Assembly: GCF_021044625.1 (NCBI RefSeq)
Contig: NZ_CP087999.1
Span: forward strand, 3,865,001-3,929,000
Reading direction: 5' to 3'
From: Geomonas sp. RF6
Lineage (GTDB): Bacteria > Desulfobacterota > Desulfuromonadia > Geobacterales > Geobacteraceae
DNA: 64,000 nt
Numbering within the stretch: the first letter of the stretch is position 1; every line of letters starts with the position of its first letter. A model generated the notes under the pieces. That model worked only from the letters and a program-made list of their open reading frames with translations. It was not told the DNA's origin and ran no database searches. Below are positions 1 to 7,675 of this stretch, piece after piece. The translations under genes were made by a program, and so were the position numbers.

Positions 1-600
1 CCGCTCCTGTCTCGCGACCCTTTGGCAATGACGGCGCGGCTGGCCCGGGATCACCTGGTGACGGTGTCCTCCAGCGGCCTCATCACCGTGGCAGGGGGGA
101 AGTGGACCACCTACCGGCGCATGGCGATGGATGCGGTCGACGCTGCGGTAACTCGTCACTCGCTGCCGCAGTGCTCCCCCTGCTGCACGGAAAAGATTCT
201 GCTGGCAGGGGCGGAAGGTTTCGACCCGCACGCGTCGCTACGCCTGCCGGAGGGGAGGGCGCTCCCTGCGGAGAGTGCGCGTCATCTTCTCAGAACGTAT
301 GGAGCGAAAGCTCAGGAGGTGGCGAGCCTCTGTCACGGCGAGCTTGCGGAAGCGCTGGTGCAGGGGCATCCGTATCTGAAGGGAGAGGTACTCTATGCGG
401 TGCGCCATGAGCTCGCTCTCTCTGCCGCCGACGTGCTTGCCCGCCGACTGCCGCTGGCGCTGATAGACGCTGTCGCGGCTCGTGCCGCCGCGGAAGTCGT
501 AATTTGCTTGATGGCGCGAGAGCTTGGCTGGGATGCTGTCAGGGAAGGGAAGGAGAGGGGGGATCTGGAAAGGGTCCTACCGGCCAGCGGCACTACCTGA
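1..600 (+). CDS. glpD: Glycerol-3-phosphate dehydrogenase, C-terminal part (5' end outside window)
   Basis: The frame is open from base 1, so the gene is cut by the window edge; about 199 residues remain. The fragment starts just before the FAD-domain closing region, with a TVAGGKWTTYRRMA segment that matches the GlpD signature (GGKWTTYR). The rest is the helical C-terminal domain with the YLKGEVLYAVRHE stretch typical of the family. GlpD oxidises sn-glycerol-3-phosphate to dihydroxyacetone phosphate and passes electrons to quinone at the inner membrane. Nothing in the visible part is broken. The next gene starts 270 bases downstream and looks unrelated. Confidence 0.9.
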   Translation, partial: PLLSRDPLAMTARLARDHLVTVSSSGLITVAGGKWTTYRRMAMDAVDAAVTRHSLPQCSPCCTEKILLAGAEGFDPHASLRLPEGRALPAESARHLLRTYGAKAQEVASLCHGELAEALVQGHPYLKGEVLYAVRHELALSAADVLARRLPLALIDAVAARAAAEVVICLMARELGWDAVREGKERGDLERVLPASGTT

Positions 601-754
601 GCTGGGGAAGCTTCCTGAAAGGCGCGACGTCTCCAACATTGACTTTGCGGTGTATATATGCATAATGCGGCTCGCTTCATACAATCAGCGATAGACGATA
701 ATACTCAACCATCCGCGAGGGTGGGGCGGAAAGCCTATTGGGTCTCTCTGAGAC

Positions 755-808
755 AGCCGGGTTGCCGAAATATCAGCGCACTCTATGATATTCGCTCCGG
801 CTTTTTTT
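755..808 (+). terminator. Possible intrinsic terminator after glpD
   Basis: AGCCGG (755-760) pairs with CCGGCT (797-802), with an inner pairing of AATATC and GATATT, followed by a run of seven T. It sits about 150 bases after the glpD stop. The loop is long, so this is tentative. The rest of 601-869 shows no gene I can support. Confidence 0.4.
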
Positions 809-869
809 GCGTCCGCTGTGCTCCTTTGTGTGCCCCCGGACGTGTCGCCGGTGATCGAGAAGGGCCGCA

Positions 870-1289
870 ATGAGATTCGGAAAGATTGAAGATGCCTTCT
901 ATTTCGTAAGCAGCGCCGCTCCCGGCGATCACGTTGCCGTGCTGAACCGCAAAACCGGCGAGCTCTTTTTCGGCTCCGACCTTGCCGGACACGACCACCT
1001 GCCGGATGACCTGGACCGCAACGAGGACGACTACCTGGAGATACCGCACAAGAATGACCTTTGTCTCGGCATCGCCGTCGTCACCGACTTTGTCCGTACC
1101 CGCTGCACAGAGCATATGGACACCGTACGCGGTATCTTCTCGCGTCCGGGCGCCTACAGCCGCTACAAGTCGTTTCTTTCCGAGGTGGGGCTTCTGCAGG
1201 AATGGTACTGCTTCGAGATGGACCGGCTCGGGGAGTCGCTCCTTTCGTGGTGCAGGGAAAGCGGGGTGGACCTTGAAGATCGTTCCTGA
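870..1289 (+). CDS. UPF0158 family protein
   Basis: 139 residues, acidic and soluble, with no signal peptide or membrane segment. The layout (short N-terminal strand region, EIPHKNDLC centre, a RYKSFL segment, then a WYCFEMDRL C-terminal helix) fits the UPF0158 family, whose function is not known. The start is the ATG at 870, preceded by a modest GAAGGG ribosome site. It stands alone between glpD and a convergent Ogt-like gene, so context gives no hint of a role. I recognise the family from overall pattern only. Confidence 0.7.
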   Translation: MRFGKIEDAFYFVSSAAPGDHVAVLNRKTGELFFGSDLAGHDHLPDDLDRNEDDYLEIPHKNDLCLGIAVVTDFVRTRCTEHMDTVRGIFSRPGAYSRYKSFLSEVGLLQEWYCFEMDRLGESLLSWCRESGVDLEDRS

Positions 1290-1317
1290 CCGCAGCCCGC
1301 CTTTTTCGATCATCTGC

Positions 1318-1920
1318 CTAGAGCTTTCCGTACCGCCACCCTGTCAGTTCCTGCACCGCTCTGCTTGAACTGTGCCGCAGGACATTCCCAACGCTGAGAA
1401 CTCCCTCCACCCCCAGAAGGGCCTCCTTCCTCTGCGGACCGCCGGGATAGTCGGCGAGGCTTCCGACCGACCTGAGTATCCTGTGCGAAGGGATCAGAAT
1501 GGAAATAGGGGTTCTCTCAATCGCTGCCTGGAGCCCTTGTGAAGTGAGCGTCTCGCATCCACTCTGCCGGATTACATCCCGCAGCAGAGCCTCCGGTCGC
1601 ACGGTCCGACCGTACGGCACCGTCCTGAGCGCTTCCCATACCTCCAGCTGCTGCCGGGACCCGCGAGGGGCGAGGGGGAAGTCGTGGTTTCCGACCTTGC
1701 CGCCAAAGTAGCACTTGAGATACAGCTTCAACCACCTGAACACCTCGATGTCCGGCCGCGTCTCCCAATCGGATACTTCCATCGGGTAGTGCTTCTGGCC
1801 GATGAACCACAGGCCGGTCAAGAAGGTCTCCTCGGCTGCGGCAGTCATCATACCGAGCGGAGTTTCTATCGTGCAGGTGCAGGTAACCTGCTCGGGCTCC
1901 GTGTACTCTTTTGGCGCCAT
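1318..1920 (-). CDS. Ogt/MGMT-like DNA alkyltransferase homologue with Ser in place of the active-site Cys
   Basis: 200 residues with the two-part layout of O6-alkylguanine-DNA alkyltransferases: an N-terminal ribonuclease-like part (TPLGMMTAAA, LTGLWFIGQKHYP) and a C-terminal DNA-binding/active-site part (VWEALRTVPYGRT, ILIPSHRILRSVGSL). In true Ogt/Ada the motif is PCHR, where Cys accepts the alkyl group. Here codon 145 is TCG (Ser), giving PSHR. Downstream GSL..YPGG..RKEALL matches the family and the frame is intact, so this is not simple decay. Known alkyltransferase-like (ATL) proteins have Trp at this site and bind lesions without repairing them; a Ser form might act similarly (inference). 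The ribosome site GAGGAG lies 10 bases before the ATG. Confidence 0.75.
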   Translation of the reverse strand: MAPKEYTEPEQVTCTCTIETPLGMMTAAAEETFLTGLWFIGQKHYPMEVSDWETRPDIEVFRWLKLYLKCYFGGKVGNHDFPLAPRGSRQQLEVWEALRTVPYGRTVRPEALLRDVIRQSGCETLTSQGLQAAIERTPISILIPSHRILRSVGSLADYPGGPQRKEALLGVEGVLSVGNVLRHSSSRAVQELTGWRYGKL

Positions 1921-2173
1921 ATATCATGTACTCCTCTATGGATAGGGCACGAGAAGAGAGTCTGCCGAGTCGGCCGCTGCGTCCGCACGAGGCGCAGCGG
2001 CCTCCGTGGTGGACGCCTTTCAGCCTTTTCCTCTGCTTCACGACCTGCGAGATACAAAAGGCTTCAGGCTTACCATGACGTCGCCCGGTACATTTACCAA
2101 TTCGATAAGGACGCTATCGGTCACCCGAAAGTACATCGTGCTCTGAAGCCCGTTTGATGTGTGCGACGTGAGA

Positions 2174-2950
2174 TCAGCTTGGGTGATGATGTTTTGCGGT
2201 ATGAGCATCGTCGGAACCTCCGTATATCTCCATGCCTTCCTGAGGTGCGGCGGAAGCCAGCAGGGTGCCGAGCGCGTTGTGCGGCCCGGAGTCGGATACC
2301 ATCAAGAGGACGTCCAGAAGCAGGGTGTTCAGCACCGCCTCCCTGTCGGTGCTGGCGACGCACCGTCCATTGCTGCAGCGGAAAACGGGGAGGCAGGCGG
2401 TCATGCGCGTATCGTAGCCGAAGAATTTGACATGGCTCCACGTCCTCTTCGTGGAGAAAAAGAGGTCAATGAGATTCTCTCCGCAAAAGGGGCACCGCTC
2501 CGTGCCGCAACTTCGGTAGTCAAAGACGACCTCAAAAAGCATCTTTTCCTTGCTGATGGCTATCGACGACAGCTGCCACGGGTGGCGCACGCCGAAAGCC
2601 GTTTCGAATGCATGATCGCACTCTTTTGGAATCATTCTCATCTTTCCCTCCCTACCACGGGGGAGCACCTTTCCTGCAGTGTCTCCTGCTGTGTCTCCCG
2701 CCTCTTCCTTTGCCATTTTGTCATAGTGGAAGAAGGTGGACGGCGCCCTCCTGCCGGAAGCGCACACGGTGCCACCGTCCCGGCTGTAGCTCTTTTTGTC
2801 GTGCATCCTCGGGGCCTCGGTTCGTTGCCATCCCTTGCAGGGCACCGGCCTCTCAACGACCGTCTCGACACCTCCAGGTGCGACAGCCGCACCTGCCATC
2901 GAAGAAGCGCACAGGATTGTCAGAATGACTGCGGAGAACCGTACTGTCAT
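2174..2950 (-). CDS. Chimeric protein: signal peptide plus ISL3-transposase-type zinc-binding domain
   Basis: 258 residues. Residues 1-24 look like a signal peptide (basic start, hydrophobic core, AGAAVA), and a strong AAGGAGGGGAGCT ribosome site precedes the ATG at 2950. Residues 25-103 are low-complexity and unrecognised (a GDTAGDTAG repeat). Residues 104-200 resemble the N-terminal zinc-binding region of ISL3-family transposases: HPWQLSSIAIS, then CPFCGE, a KRTWSHVKFFGYDTR stretch, and CSNGRC. The helix-turn-helix and DDE catalytic domain are absent. An internal ATG at 2641 with its own GGGAGGG site could be the original transposase start. It is either a transposase relic captured behind a secreted-protein start, or an exapted zinc-finger protein. 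Confidence 0.5.
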   Translation of the reverse strand: MTVRFSAVILTILCASSMAGAAVAPGGVETVVERPVPCKGWQRTEAPRMHDKKSYSRDGGTVCASGRRAPSTFFHYDKMAKEEAGDTAGDTAGKVLPRGREGKMRMIPKECDHAFETAFGVRHPWQLSSIAISKEKMLFEVVFDYRSCGTERCPFCGENLIDLFFSTKRTWSHVKFFGYDTRMTACLPVFRCSNGRCVASTDREAVLNTLLLDVLLMVSDSGPHNALGTLLASAAPQEGMEIYGGSDDAHTAKHHHPS

Positions 2951-3299
2951 AGCTCCCCTCCTTGCCTGGGCGGCACAGTTACTCCTGCCCCTATTGACGG
3001 GGCCGTGACATCACATCGGTCGAGAAAACAGTAGCAGTCAGTGCTTTGCGCGAAAATATCCCCCCAGATATCTTTTTCTATACCTTTTGGTGGATGCGCG
3101 GGAGCTGTTGCAACGGTAGAATCTCTGAAGGTGCAATGATTTCACGGAGATCTTTATCAGAGGACAGGGCGTGGTAAACTCTTTGCGAGGCGGTTTTTTG
3201 GTGAAAAAATTATCGCCTGTTAAGTAAGTTAACATCTCTGCCGGTTACAATACATGCTTCCGTCAAGCACGTTCGGGAGTTGCAATATCTGGAGGAGCT
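2951..3299. other. Intergenic region, no supported gene
   Basis: An AT-richer gap between a minus-strand and a plus-strand gene, so it should carry divergent promoters. A 65-codon minus-strand frame (3038-3235) has a basic, featureless product and no ribosome site, and I do not accept it. A sigma-54-like site is listed separately. Confidence 0.5.
3172..3186 (+). promoter_or_regulatory. Candidate sigma-54 promoter upstream of the NarL-type regulator
   Basis: TGGTAA, five bases, then TTGC gives the GG-N10-GC spacing of -24/-12 promoters. The -12 half is perfect and the -24 half deviates from TGGCAC. The ATG at 3300 lies about 100 bases beyond the implied start. By-eye match only. Confidence 0.3.
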
Positions 3300-3938
3300 A
3301 TGGCCATATCACTCGTGCTAGCAGATGACCACCCCATTTTCCTGGACGGGCTTGCAACCGTGCTTCAGCGCAACAACGAATTTCAGGTGCTGGCAACCTG
3401 CAGTAACGGTGAGGAAGCGATCGAGGCCGTCCGCCTGCACCATCCCGACATAGCTGTGCTCGACATCAAGATGCCGAGAACCTCCGGCCTAGAGGCTGCC
3501 CGACAGATACGTCGGGAACAGCTAAACAGCCGCATCGTCCTGCTCACCGCCGAGCTGGAAGAGGAGGAAACACTTGAAGCCCTCCGCATCGGGGTGCAGG
3601 GGCTCCTCCTGAAGAACATGGCACTGCACCTGATCATGCAGTGCATGCGGAAGGTCTACGCCGGTGAAAGCTGGGTGGAACACCATTCCGCCGTTCAGGC
3701 GCTGGAGAAGATGCTGAGGCGGGAAAGCGGTACACTGGAATTCGGCTCTCTCCTGACCCCGCGGGAGATGGAAATAATGCGCATGGTCACGAGGGGGCTG
3801 CGCAACAGGGAGATCGCCAACCACCTTTGTCTCAGTGAAGGGACGGTGAAGGTGCACCTGCACAATATCTACGAGAAGGTGAAGGTCGATGGCCGCGTCG
3901 CCCTGATCCGGCATGCCCACGACAGGGGATTTGTGTAA
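3300..3938 (+). CDS. NarL/FixJ-family response regulator
   Basis: 212 residues. Residues 1-120 form a receiver domain with the acidic pair D9-D10, phospho-acceptor D55 (VLDIKMP), the conserved Thr in VLLTAE and the Lys in LLLKN. Residues 145-210 form a LuxR-type helix-turn-helix (LTPREMEIMRMVTRGLRNRE, then LSEGTVKVHLHNIYEK). It should bind DNA as a dimer when phosphorylated. GGAGGAGCT precedes the ATG. No histidine kinase gene is adjacent, so its partner is encoded elsewhere; its targets cannot be read from context. Confidence 0.9.
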   Translation: MAISLVLADDHPIFLDGLATVLQRNNEFQVLATCSNGEEAIEAVRLHHPDIAVLDIKMPRTSGLEAARQIRREQLNSRIVLLTAELEEEETLEALRIGVQGLLLKNMALHLIMQCMRKVYAGESWVEHHSAVQALEKMLRRESGTLEFGSLLTPREMEIMRMVTRGLRNREIANHLCLSEGTVKVHLHNIYEKVKVDGRVALIRHAHDRGFV

Positions 3939-4060
3939 CGTCGCACTCCGGCGGGGGAAGTATTGCAGGCGCGGTGGAAAGAGACGGCGCCTCCCTCCCT
4001 GCCACCGGTGCAGGGGGGGAGCGCCCCAGGCACCACGACCTTGGAAAAAGGAGGTGGCAT

Positions 4061-4777
4061 ATGCACGGTGAACAGTACGTCTGCCTGGTGTGCGGTTTCA
4101 ACATGGTCGGCTTTCATCCCGATCATTGCCCCTTCTGCGGCACGGGAAAGGAGAACTTCATCACCGCCGACCAGTGCTCTGCACGGTACCGGGTGCAGGG
4201 GACGCCGGTGCACAAGCACGTCACCCGGCTAAACTCCACCCCTTCCCTCGGCATCGAGCACGCCGCCTACTGCATCGACACCCCAGGCGGCGCCATCTGG
4301 ATCGACTGCCCCTCGTGCTTCGACAAAACAGCGCCCCGCGCTCACACCATCCTCTTTACCCACCACCACTTCCTCGGCGCCTGCAATCTGTACCGCGAGC
4401 AGTTCGGGGCGCGGGTGCGCATCCATCACGACGACTCCTGGCACCAGATCTGCCGCCCCTTTATCTTTGACGACACATTCGGCGCCGACTTCCTGGAGCA
4501 CGGGCTGCAGGCGTTCCACATCGACGGCCATACCCCCGGCTTCACCATGTACATCTTTGAGGATGTCCTCTTCATCTGCGACTACGTCTTTCTGGACGGA
4601 GAGAGCATGAAGTACAACCCGTTCGGGCCCGCCGATCGTACCGTTGCCGGGGGTGTACAGATCGCAAAACTACTGCAGGGGAAAGAGCTCAGCACCGTCT
4701 GCGGCTACAACTACGTCGTCCCCTACGACGAGTGGAGGCGCAGGTTCGAGGCGGGACCGGTGTACGCAGGTTACTGA
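4061..4777 (+). CDS. Metallo-beta-lactamase-fold protein with N-terminal rubredoxin-like zinc site
   Basis: 238 residues from the ATG at 4061, chosen because AAAAAGGAGGTGGCAT precedes it; a longer frame from 3974 lacks a ribosome site. C8-x2-C11 and C23-x2-C26 (CLVCG, CPFCG) form a rubredoxin-like metal knuckle. The rest is a metallo-beta-lactamase fold: LFTHHHFLGACN (residues 98-109), GHTPG with H157, and CDYVFLD with D174. In the usual THxHxDH motif the Asp and second His bind metal 2; here they are Leu105 and Gly106, so one metal site is probably lost. The substrate is unknown. A redox or persulfide-type role is possible but only inferred from the Cys pair. Confidence 0.75.
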   Translation: MHGEQYVCLVCGFNMVGFHPDHCPFCGTGKENFITADQCSARYRVQGTPVHKHVTRLNSTPSLGIEHAAYCIDTPGGAIWIDCPSCFDKTAPRAHTILFTHHHFLGACNLYREQFGARVRIHHDDSWHQICRPFIFDDTFGADFLEHGLQAFHIDGHTPGFTMYIFEDVLFICDYVFLDGESMKYNPFGPADRTVAGGVQIAKLLQGKELSTVCGYNYVVPYDEWRRRFEAGPVYAGY

Positions 4778-4832
4778 TTCCTCCGTATTTCTTCCGAACG
4801 GCTCATCCGGGGAAGCGCCGCACGAGACCTGG

Positions 4833-4862
4833 CGCCCCCCCCTTTGCGCGAAGGGGGGAACG
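4833..4862. repeat. C/G-rich palindromic repeat
   Basis: A run of C followed by TTTGCGCGAA and a run of G forms a near-perfect palindrome, followed by CGTAACGGCCTCGC. Related copies occur near 44135, 52901, 53118 and 53225, with a similar ending (GTAATAGCCTCGCC) near 53235. It lies between the MBL gene and the PLD-like gene. Confidence 0.6.
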
Positions 4863-4921
4863 TAACGGCCTCGCTCACTCCCTGCCACGGAACACGATGA
4901 ATATTCCAAAAGGAGGAAAGA

Positions 4922-5950
4922 ATGCGGATACTCCTCGACAGCGCCGTAACGACGGCCGTAAAGAATCCGCACACCGCGATGATCGCTGAGTCGGTCAGGA
5001 AGTGCGCGCCTACCTGCATCGCAGTCGCCTTCATCGGTACCGACTGGAAGGAGTACGTGGAGAATCCGCGCGAACTCGCAGCGGTTATTGTGTCCCCCAC
5101 GATCGGCACCAATCCGCGCGCGGTGACTGATCTCGCAAAGACGATCGGGTGGGAGAGGATCTTTCTGCTCGATGAGCTTCACGCAAAGATCTTCATCGGG
5201 GAAACCTCCGCAGTCGTCGGCAGCGCCAACCTGACGAAAAACGGCCTGAGCGGCCTCAGGCTGATCGAGGCGTGCGTGGAGATACGAGACGAAGGGGAGC
5301 TGCGGGTTCTCACTGAGCTCTTTTCAGAGCTGAGGAGGAGGGCGGAGAAGCGGTATCCCGATAAGGAGGCAAAGAAGAGAAAGATAGCAGAGCTGCAGAG
5401 CGTCTGGAACGCGGCGGTGGTAAGCGGAGCAATGGCCGAGACGCGGTCCGGCAGCTCTTTTCTGGATTTCGAGCTTGTCGGGCGCGACGACTTCTACGTG
5501 GTGTGGTATCAGCCGGTCGAAGTCGCTTTTTCGGAAGACGTGAAGGCGATTGAAAGCGTCATCGCCAACGACATCCACTTCGCAAAGGGAGACCAGGTTC
5601 AGAAGCATAAGTGGGCTCTTTTGTGGCACATTACCGGTTCTGGAAAGCCGTCCGCTAAGAGACCGTACTGGCTTTACATTCACGAGCTTTTCAAGAACGG
5701 CGTCGTCGAGCCCGGCTACGGCTATCCGCAATGCGCAGTTCAAAGAAGCGATCTCCCCGTGCCGTCCCCCCCATTCGAGATAACGAAGGAGATAGCCAAC
5801 GCATTCCGCAAGGCGGTGCAGGATGAAGATGTGGCGAAGTATCTGGTCCAGAGCCTGGAGAAGTTTCGCCTGAAGGATTCGCTGGACGGCGTCCCCCTCC
5901 TGATCGAACGAATGAAATCGTATCTGAAGAAAGGGCAGATCCGCGCCTGA
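4922..5950 (+). CDS. Phospholipase-D-like domain protein
   Basis: 342 residues, no signal peptide. The N-terminal 110 residues contain one PLD-superfamily motif: LHAKIFIGE (H87, K89) followed by AVVGSANLTKNG, the pattern seen in PLD-type nucleases and restriction-associated proteins. Only one HxK motif is present, so the enzyme would act as a dimer if active. The C-terminal 200 residues are unrecognised (WYQPVEVAF, HKWALLWHITG). AGGAGGAAAGA precedes the ATG. It ends 2 bases from the convergent FtsZ-like gene. No methylase or helicase is nearby, so a classical restriction role has no contextual support. Confidence 0.7.
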   Translation: MRILLDSAVTTAVKNPHTAMIAESVRKCAPTCIAVAFIGTDWKEYVENPRELAAVIVSPTIGTNPRAVTDLAKTIGWERIFLLDELHAKIFIGETSAVVGSANLTKNGLSGLRLIEACVEIRDEGELRVLTELFSELRRRAEKRYPDKEAKKRKIAELQSVWNAAVVSGAMAETRSGSSFLDFELVGRDDFYVVWYQPVEVAFSEDVKAIESVIANDIHFAKGDQVQKHKWALLWHITGSGKPSAKRPYWLYIHELFKNGVVEPGYGYPQCAVQRSDLPVPSPPFEITKEIANAFRKAVQDEDVAKYLVQSLEKFRLKDSLDGVPLLIERMKSYLKKGQIRA

Positions 5951-5952
5951 GA

Positions 5953-6894
5953 CTACCGCCGGATCCCGTGCGTGCACATCACCGTCACCTTCACGTTGCC
6001 CCCGGCCTGCTCCTCGCTGACAAGTCCGACCACGATATTTGCGTCTTCGTCCACAGCTCCATGAATGACCCTGCTCGCATCGTCGAATTCGTCCATGGTG
6101 AGGGTAGAGGAGCCGTGGACGGCCACCAGTACCCCCTTCGCCTCAGCTATTGAGACCCCCTGCGCCTTCAGACGGTCGAGGGCGCGCAGAGCCGCAGCAG
6201 CGCCGCGAGTAGGGCCGGAGTCGATCCCGACGCCGAGGGAGCCGACCTTTCCACTCAGCATGATCGACCTGATGTCTGCAAAATCGATGCAGATGCCGCT
6301 CATGTGCGTGATGAGCGTCGTTACTGTCCCCACCAGGTGTCGCATGGCGTAGCCGGCAAGTTCCTCCCTTTGAAGCAGTCGCGGCTCATCCTGCTCCGGT
6401 AGCGACTGCTCCGATACGCCAAAGAGCGTGTCGTACCACCCCCCTTCCTCCCCGGGGAAAAATCCCGAAGACGTTCCTGCACCCCCGGCGTCTGCCACTA
6501 CCGCGATCGTCAGGGCCGGTCTCGCCCGCGGTACAGTCCCTATCGCCCTTGCCGCATTGCCCCCTTTGTCGTCGGCACCGGCCAGGACAAAGGCAAGGTC
6601 CGTTTCCCCGATCGCAGTCAAGAGGCATTCCAGTTCCTCGCAATCGTTTCCGGCGTGAGGTGCGGGAATGATTTCGTGGCACGTCATCCCGGGGACTTTC
6701 CTTGCCAGCAGCTCAGCGTTCCTTCGTCCGGTCCGCCCGATGCCGATGGCGCGAATGAGCGCGCTGCTGTCGAGGTCGAGGCCCAGATCGGATTCCGCTT
6801 CGAAGTACACCGGTGCCGGGATTGCCGGGTAAGTGCGAACCCGAAAAGAGCTCCTTTGAGGGTTATCTGCTGTTCCGTGTACTGTCGTCTCCAT
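5953..6894 (-). CDS. Divergent FtsZ/tubulin-superfamily protein with degraded GTP-binding motif
   Basis: 313 residues. The order of elements follows FtsZ: GIGRTGRRNAELL (51-63, where FtsZ has GVGGGGGNAV), DLAFVLAGADDKGGNAARAIG (99-119, where FtsZ has the GGGTGTG loop), DTLFGVSEQSL (155-165), CIDFADIRSIM (202-212) and DANIVVGLVSEE (284-295) in the C-terminal domain. The tubulin signature is replaced by GADDKGGN, and the T1 glycines are reduced. The T7 aspartates (D204, D207) are kept. This suggests a partner-type or non-hydrolysing filament protein (inference). CGGAG precedes the ATG. No cell-division genes surround it, so it is a paralogue and not the division FtsZ. Confidence 0.7.
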   Translation of the reverse strand: METTVHGTADNPQRSSFRVRTYPAIPAPVYFEAESDLGLDLDSSALIRAIGIGRTGRRNAELLARKVPGMTCHEIIPAPHAGNDCEELECLLTAIGETDLAFVLAGADDKGGNAARAIGTVPRARPALTIAVVADAGGAGTSSGFFPGEEGGWYDTLFGVSEQSLPEQDEPRLLQREELAGYAMRHLVGTVTTLITHMSGICIDFADIRSIMLSGKVGSLGVGIDSGPTRGAAAALRALDRLKAQGVSIAEAKGVLVAVHGSSTLTMDEFDDASRVIHGAVDEDANIVVGLVSEEQAGGNVKVTVMCTHGIRR

Positions 6895-7153
6895 GTCATC
6901 TCCGATGCGGCGCGTTTGCGTCGACTATCTCTTCGGCAGCATCTGACGAGTGTTGAGTCTTCTGCGACATTACATGGCCCCAGAGGGGAGGGCGCCGTAT
7001 ACGGCTTTGAAATTAGAGGGCCGGGGTGCTAGGATGCTTGGCAAATTCTTATCTTTCAAGGGGTTGCCGGTGCCGACTCGGCGGCGCTTGACGACATATG
7101 CGGCGGCGCCTTGCGGGGGTGGGCTGAAGCCACCCTGGGAGGAGGTCAATTGA

Positions 7154-7540
7154 ATGCTGGCTCTGTTGATCGTTGAGGATGACGTGGAGACGCTCAATCT
7201 CTACAGCAAGATGATCAAGGCAAGTTTTCCGGAAATTAGAGTAGACACCGCCACAAACCCGGAGGAGGCTATCTCTCAGTTCGACAAGAACAAGCACGAC
7301 ATCGTCGTGACCGATCTGAGGGTGCCGAAAAAGGATGACGGACTGGTGATAGCCCGCACCATCTGTGAAAAGAAGCCCAATGCCGTCGTACTTTTCGTTA
7401 CGGCAGAAAACAGCCCGGCGTTGCAGGCATTGAAACCGAACCTTCGTCACTTTTGCATCAACGAGATCTTCGGCAAGCCGCTGAACGTCAAGAAGCTCAT
7501 CGACAAGATTGCGGAGGTGGTTGCCATCCTGGGCATGTAA
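7154..7540 (+). CDS. Single-domain response regulator (CheY-like)
   Basis: 128 residues, all receiver domain: E8-D9-D10 acidic cluster, phospho-acceptor D54 (VVTDLRVP), the Thr in VLFVTAEN and the Lys in FGKPLN. No output domain follows, so it signals through protein contacts. AGGAGGTCAATTGA precedes the ATG. It stands alone and is followed by a strong terminator. Its partner kinase is not in the window. Confidence 0.88.
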   Translation: MLALLIVEDDVETLNLYSKMIKASFPEIRVDTATNPEEAISQFDKNKHDIVVTDLRVPKKDDGLVIARTICEKKPNAVVLFVTAENSPALQALKPNLRHFCINEIFGKPLNVKKLIDKIAEVVAILGM

Positions 7541-7577
7541 AAGAGGCAGTTCCCGCGACTCATGCCGTGAGCGCGAA

Positions 7578-7613
7578 AAAGCCCCGGGCACCTAAGCCCG
7601 GGGCTCTTTTTTG
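7578..7613. terminator. Bidirectional intrinsic terminator between receiver gene and pta
   Basis: A perfect GC-rich stem (AGCCCCGGGC / GCCCGGGGCT, five-base loop) has A5 on one side and T6 on the other. It can therefore end transcription of the plus-strand receiver and the minus-strand pta. Confidence 0.9.
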
Positions 7614-7675
7614 TGCGCCCGGCAGGGCGCGTGGTGCGAAAGCACCATCCAATCAGCTATGGTAGCTGGTTCGTC

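Noticed and set aside
658-873. 71-codon plus-strand frame between glpD and the UPF0158 gene
   Set aside because: No ribosome site, no family, and it contains the putative terminator.
3038-3235. 65-codon minus-strand frame in an AT-rich gap
   Set aside because: Basic featureless product, no ribosome site; overlaps the likely promoter region of the response regulator.
4922-5950. Restriction endonuclease call for the PLD-like gene
   Set aside because: Only the single PLD motif supports it; no methyltransferase, specificity or helicase gene is nearby.
7020-7060. TTGGCAAATTCTTATC as a sigma-54 promoter for the receiver gene
   Set aside because: The -24 half fits, but the -12 half lacks the essential GC.
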